Assembly: GCA_002304995.1 (NCBI GenBank)
Contig: DBPV01000086.1
Span: forward strand, 26,340 to 31,903
DNA from: Syntrophaceae bacterium UBA1411
GTDB lineage: Bacteria > Desulfobacterota > Syntrophia > Syntrophales > Smithellaceae
Direction of reading: 5' to 3'
Length of the DNA: 5,564 nt
The notes under the pieces are model-generated. The model ran no database searches and was not told the origin of the DNA. It saw only the letters and a program-made list of their open reading frames with translations. Made by a program: the position numbers and the translations under genes. Shown here piece after piece: positions 5,241-5,564 of this stretch. The first letter of the stretch is position 1. Every line of letters starts with the position of its first letter.

Positions 5241-5254
5241 AAAGGCAGGCCTTT
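5241..5254 (-). terminator. Short hairpin with T-rich tail downstream of mdh, weak terminator candidate
   Basis: On the minus strand AAAGG and CCTTT form a 5-bp stem with a 4-base loop, followed by a T-rich tail (TTGATATTTT). It lies about 56 bases after the mdh stop. The layout fits an intrinsic terminator, but the stem is short and has only two GC pairs, so it would be inefficient alone. Confidence 0.25.
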
Positions 5255-5268
5255 GGGGCAATCGCCCG

Positions 5269-5296
5269 AACAGCGCCGGGCCGGGCGGCTGTTTTT
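5269..5296 (+). terminator. Bulged hairpin with T5 tail on the plus strand, facing mdh
   Basis: AACAGCGCC at 5269-5277 pairs with GGC-GCTGTT at 5284-5293 with one bulged G, and Ts run to 5296. This has the form of a plus-strand intrinsic terminator placed 14 bases before the 3' end of the opposing mdh gene. No plus-strand gene is recognisable upstream, so its role, if any, would be to stop antisense transcription into mdh. Confidence 0.3.
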
Positions 5297-5309
5297 CCAA
5301 CTGCGGATT

Positions 5310-5564
5310 TTATTGCATTTTTTTCATGGCTTCCACAAGTTCCCGGACGGCGGCGGCGGATTTCTCCAGGGCCTTTTGTTCGTCGGCCGTCAGTCTGAGC
5401 GATAGGATTTGTTCGATGCCGTTTTTCCCCAGTTTGACCGGCACACCGACGAAAAGGCCGGAAAGGCCGTACTCGCCTTCGAGGTATGCGGCGCAGGGCA
5501 GAATTTTCTTCTTGTCCTTGAGGATGGATTCCGCCATTTCCACCGCCGCCGAGGCGGGCGCATA
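5310..5564 (-). CDS. mdh: Malate dehydrogenase, C-terminal part (5' end outside window)
   Basis: The frame is open from the window edge to a TAA at 5310-5312 and gives the last 84 residues. It begins YAPASAAVEMAESILKDKKK and continues with ILPCAAYLEGEYG, then GLFVGVPVKLGKNGIEQIL. These are diagnostic of the lactate-dehydrogenase-like malate dehydrogenases of about 310 residues, cytoplasmic enzymes that interconvert malate and oxaloacetate with NAD(H). The NAD-binding domain and the catalytic Arg/Asp/His residues lie outside the window. The GTG at 5543 is internal, since homology continues upstream. Lactate dehydrogenase is the main alternative, because the discriminating active-site residue is not visible, but ILPCAAYLEGEYG strongly favours malate dehydrogenase. 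The C-terminus ends EAMKKMQ, normal for the family. Hairpins in the following spacer probably end the transcript. Confidence 0.9.
   Translation of the reverse strand, partial: YAPASAAVEMAESILKDKKKILPCAAYLEGEYGLSGLFVGVPVKLGKNGIEQILSLRLTADEQKALEKSAAAVRELVEAMKKMQ

Noticed and set aside
4751..5398. A 215-codon plus-strand open frame across the ferredoxin-like gene, spacer and mdh end
   Set aside because: It is antisense to two recognised genes and its product has no recognisable features.

Overview
The window looks like a chromosomal segment of a strictly anaerobic, fairly GC-rich bacterium. A Desulfobacterota (former Deltaproteobacteria), possibly Syntrophales-like, host is my best guess. The guess rests on gene content: an oxygen-sensitive 4-hydroxybutyryl-CoA dehydratase-type flavo-iron-sulfur enzyme, a ferredoxin-like protein and malate dehydrogenase. 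There is no rRNA or other phylogenetic marker, so this placement is inference.

Layout from left to right. (a) 3-317 (+): the 3' end of a DUF1848 gene that begins before the window. (b) 480-968 (+): a GNAT-family N-acetyltransferase with its own probable promoter and a good ribosome binding site. (c) 1010-2512 (-): a full-length AbfD/HpaB-family enzyme that meets the acetyltransferase gene tail to tail across a perfect GC hairpin. (d) 2513-2718: a divergent promoter region of about 200 bases containing a consensus -35 box and small inverted repeats. (e) 2719-3387 and 3391-4233 (+): a tight two-gene unit with dedA followed by a predicted secreted beta-helix/multi-pass membrane protein. (f) 4316-5077 (-): a 4Fe-4S ferredoxin-like protein with a cysteine-rich C-terminal domain. 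(g) 5078-5309: a gene-free spacer of 232 bases with a 13-bp perfect hairpin and weaker stems. (h) 5310-5564 (-): the C-terminal 84 residues of malate dehydrogenase, continuing beyond the window.

Functionally this is a patchwork of short transcription units, not one pathway. The dehydratase-like enzyme, ferredoxin-like protein and malate dehydrogenase fit anaerobic carbon and electron metabolism. The dedA pair belongs to the cell envelope, with lipid-carrier recycling plus a partner of unknown role. No mobile element, CRISPR array, tRNA or rRNA is visible.

The observations I find most worth pursuing are three. The AbfD-like enzyme keeps all four cluster ligands but appears, from remembered alignment, to have altered catalytic acids. 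The ferredoxin-like protein lacks one cysteine of its second cluster motif. The dedA gene is tightly coupled to an uncharacterised beta-helix membrane protein. I see no convincing evidence of an entirely new multi-gene system.
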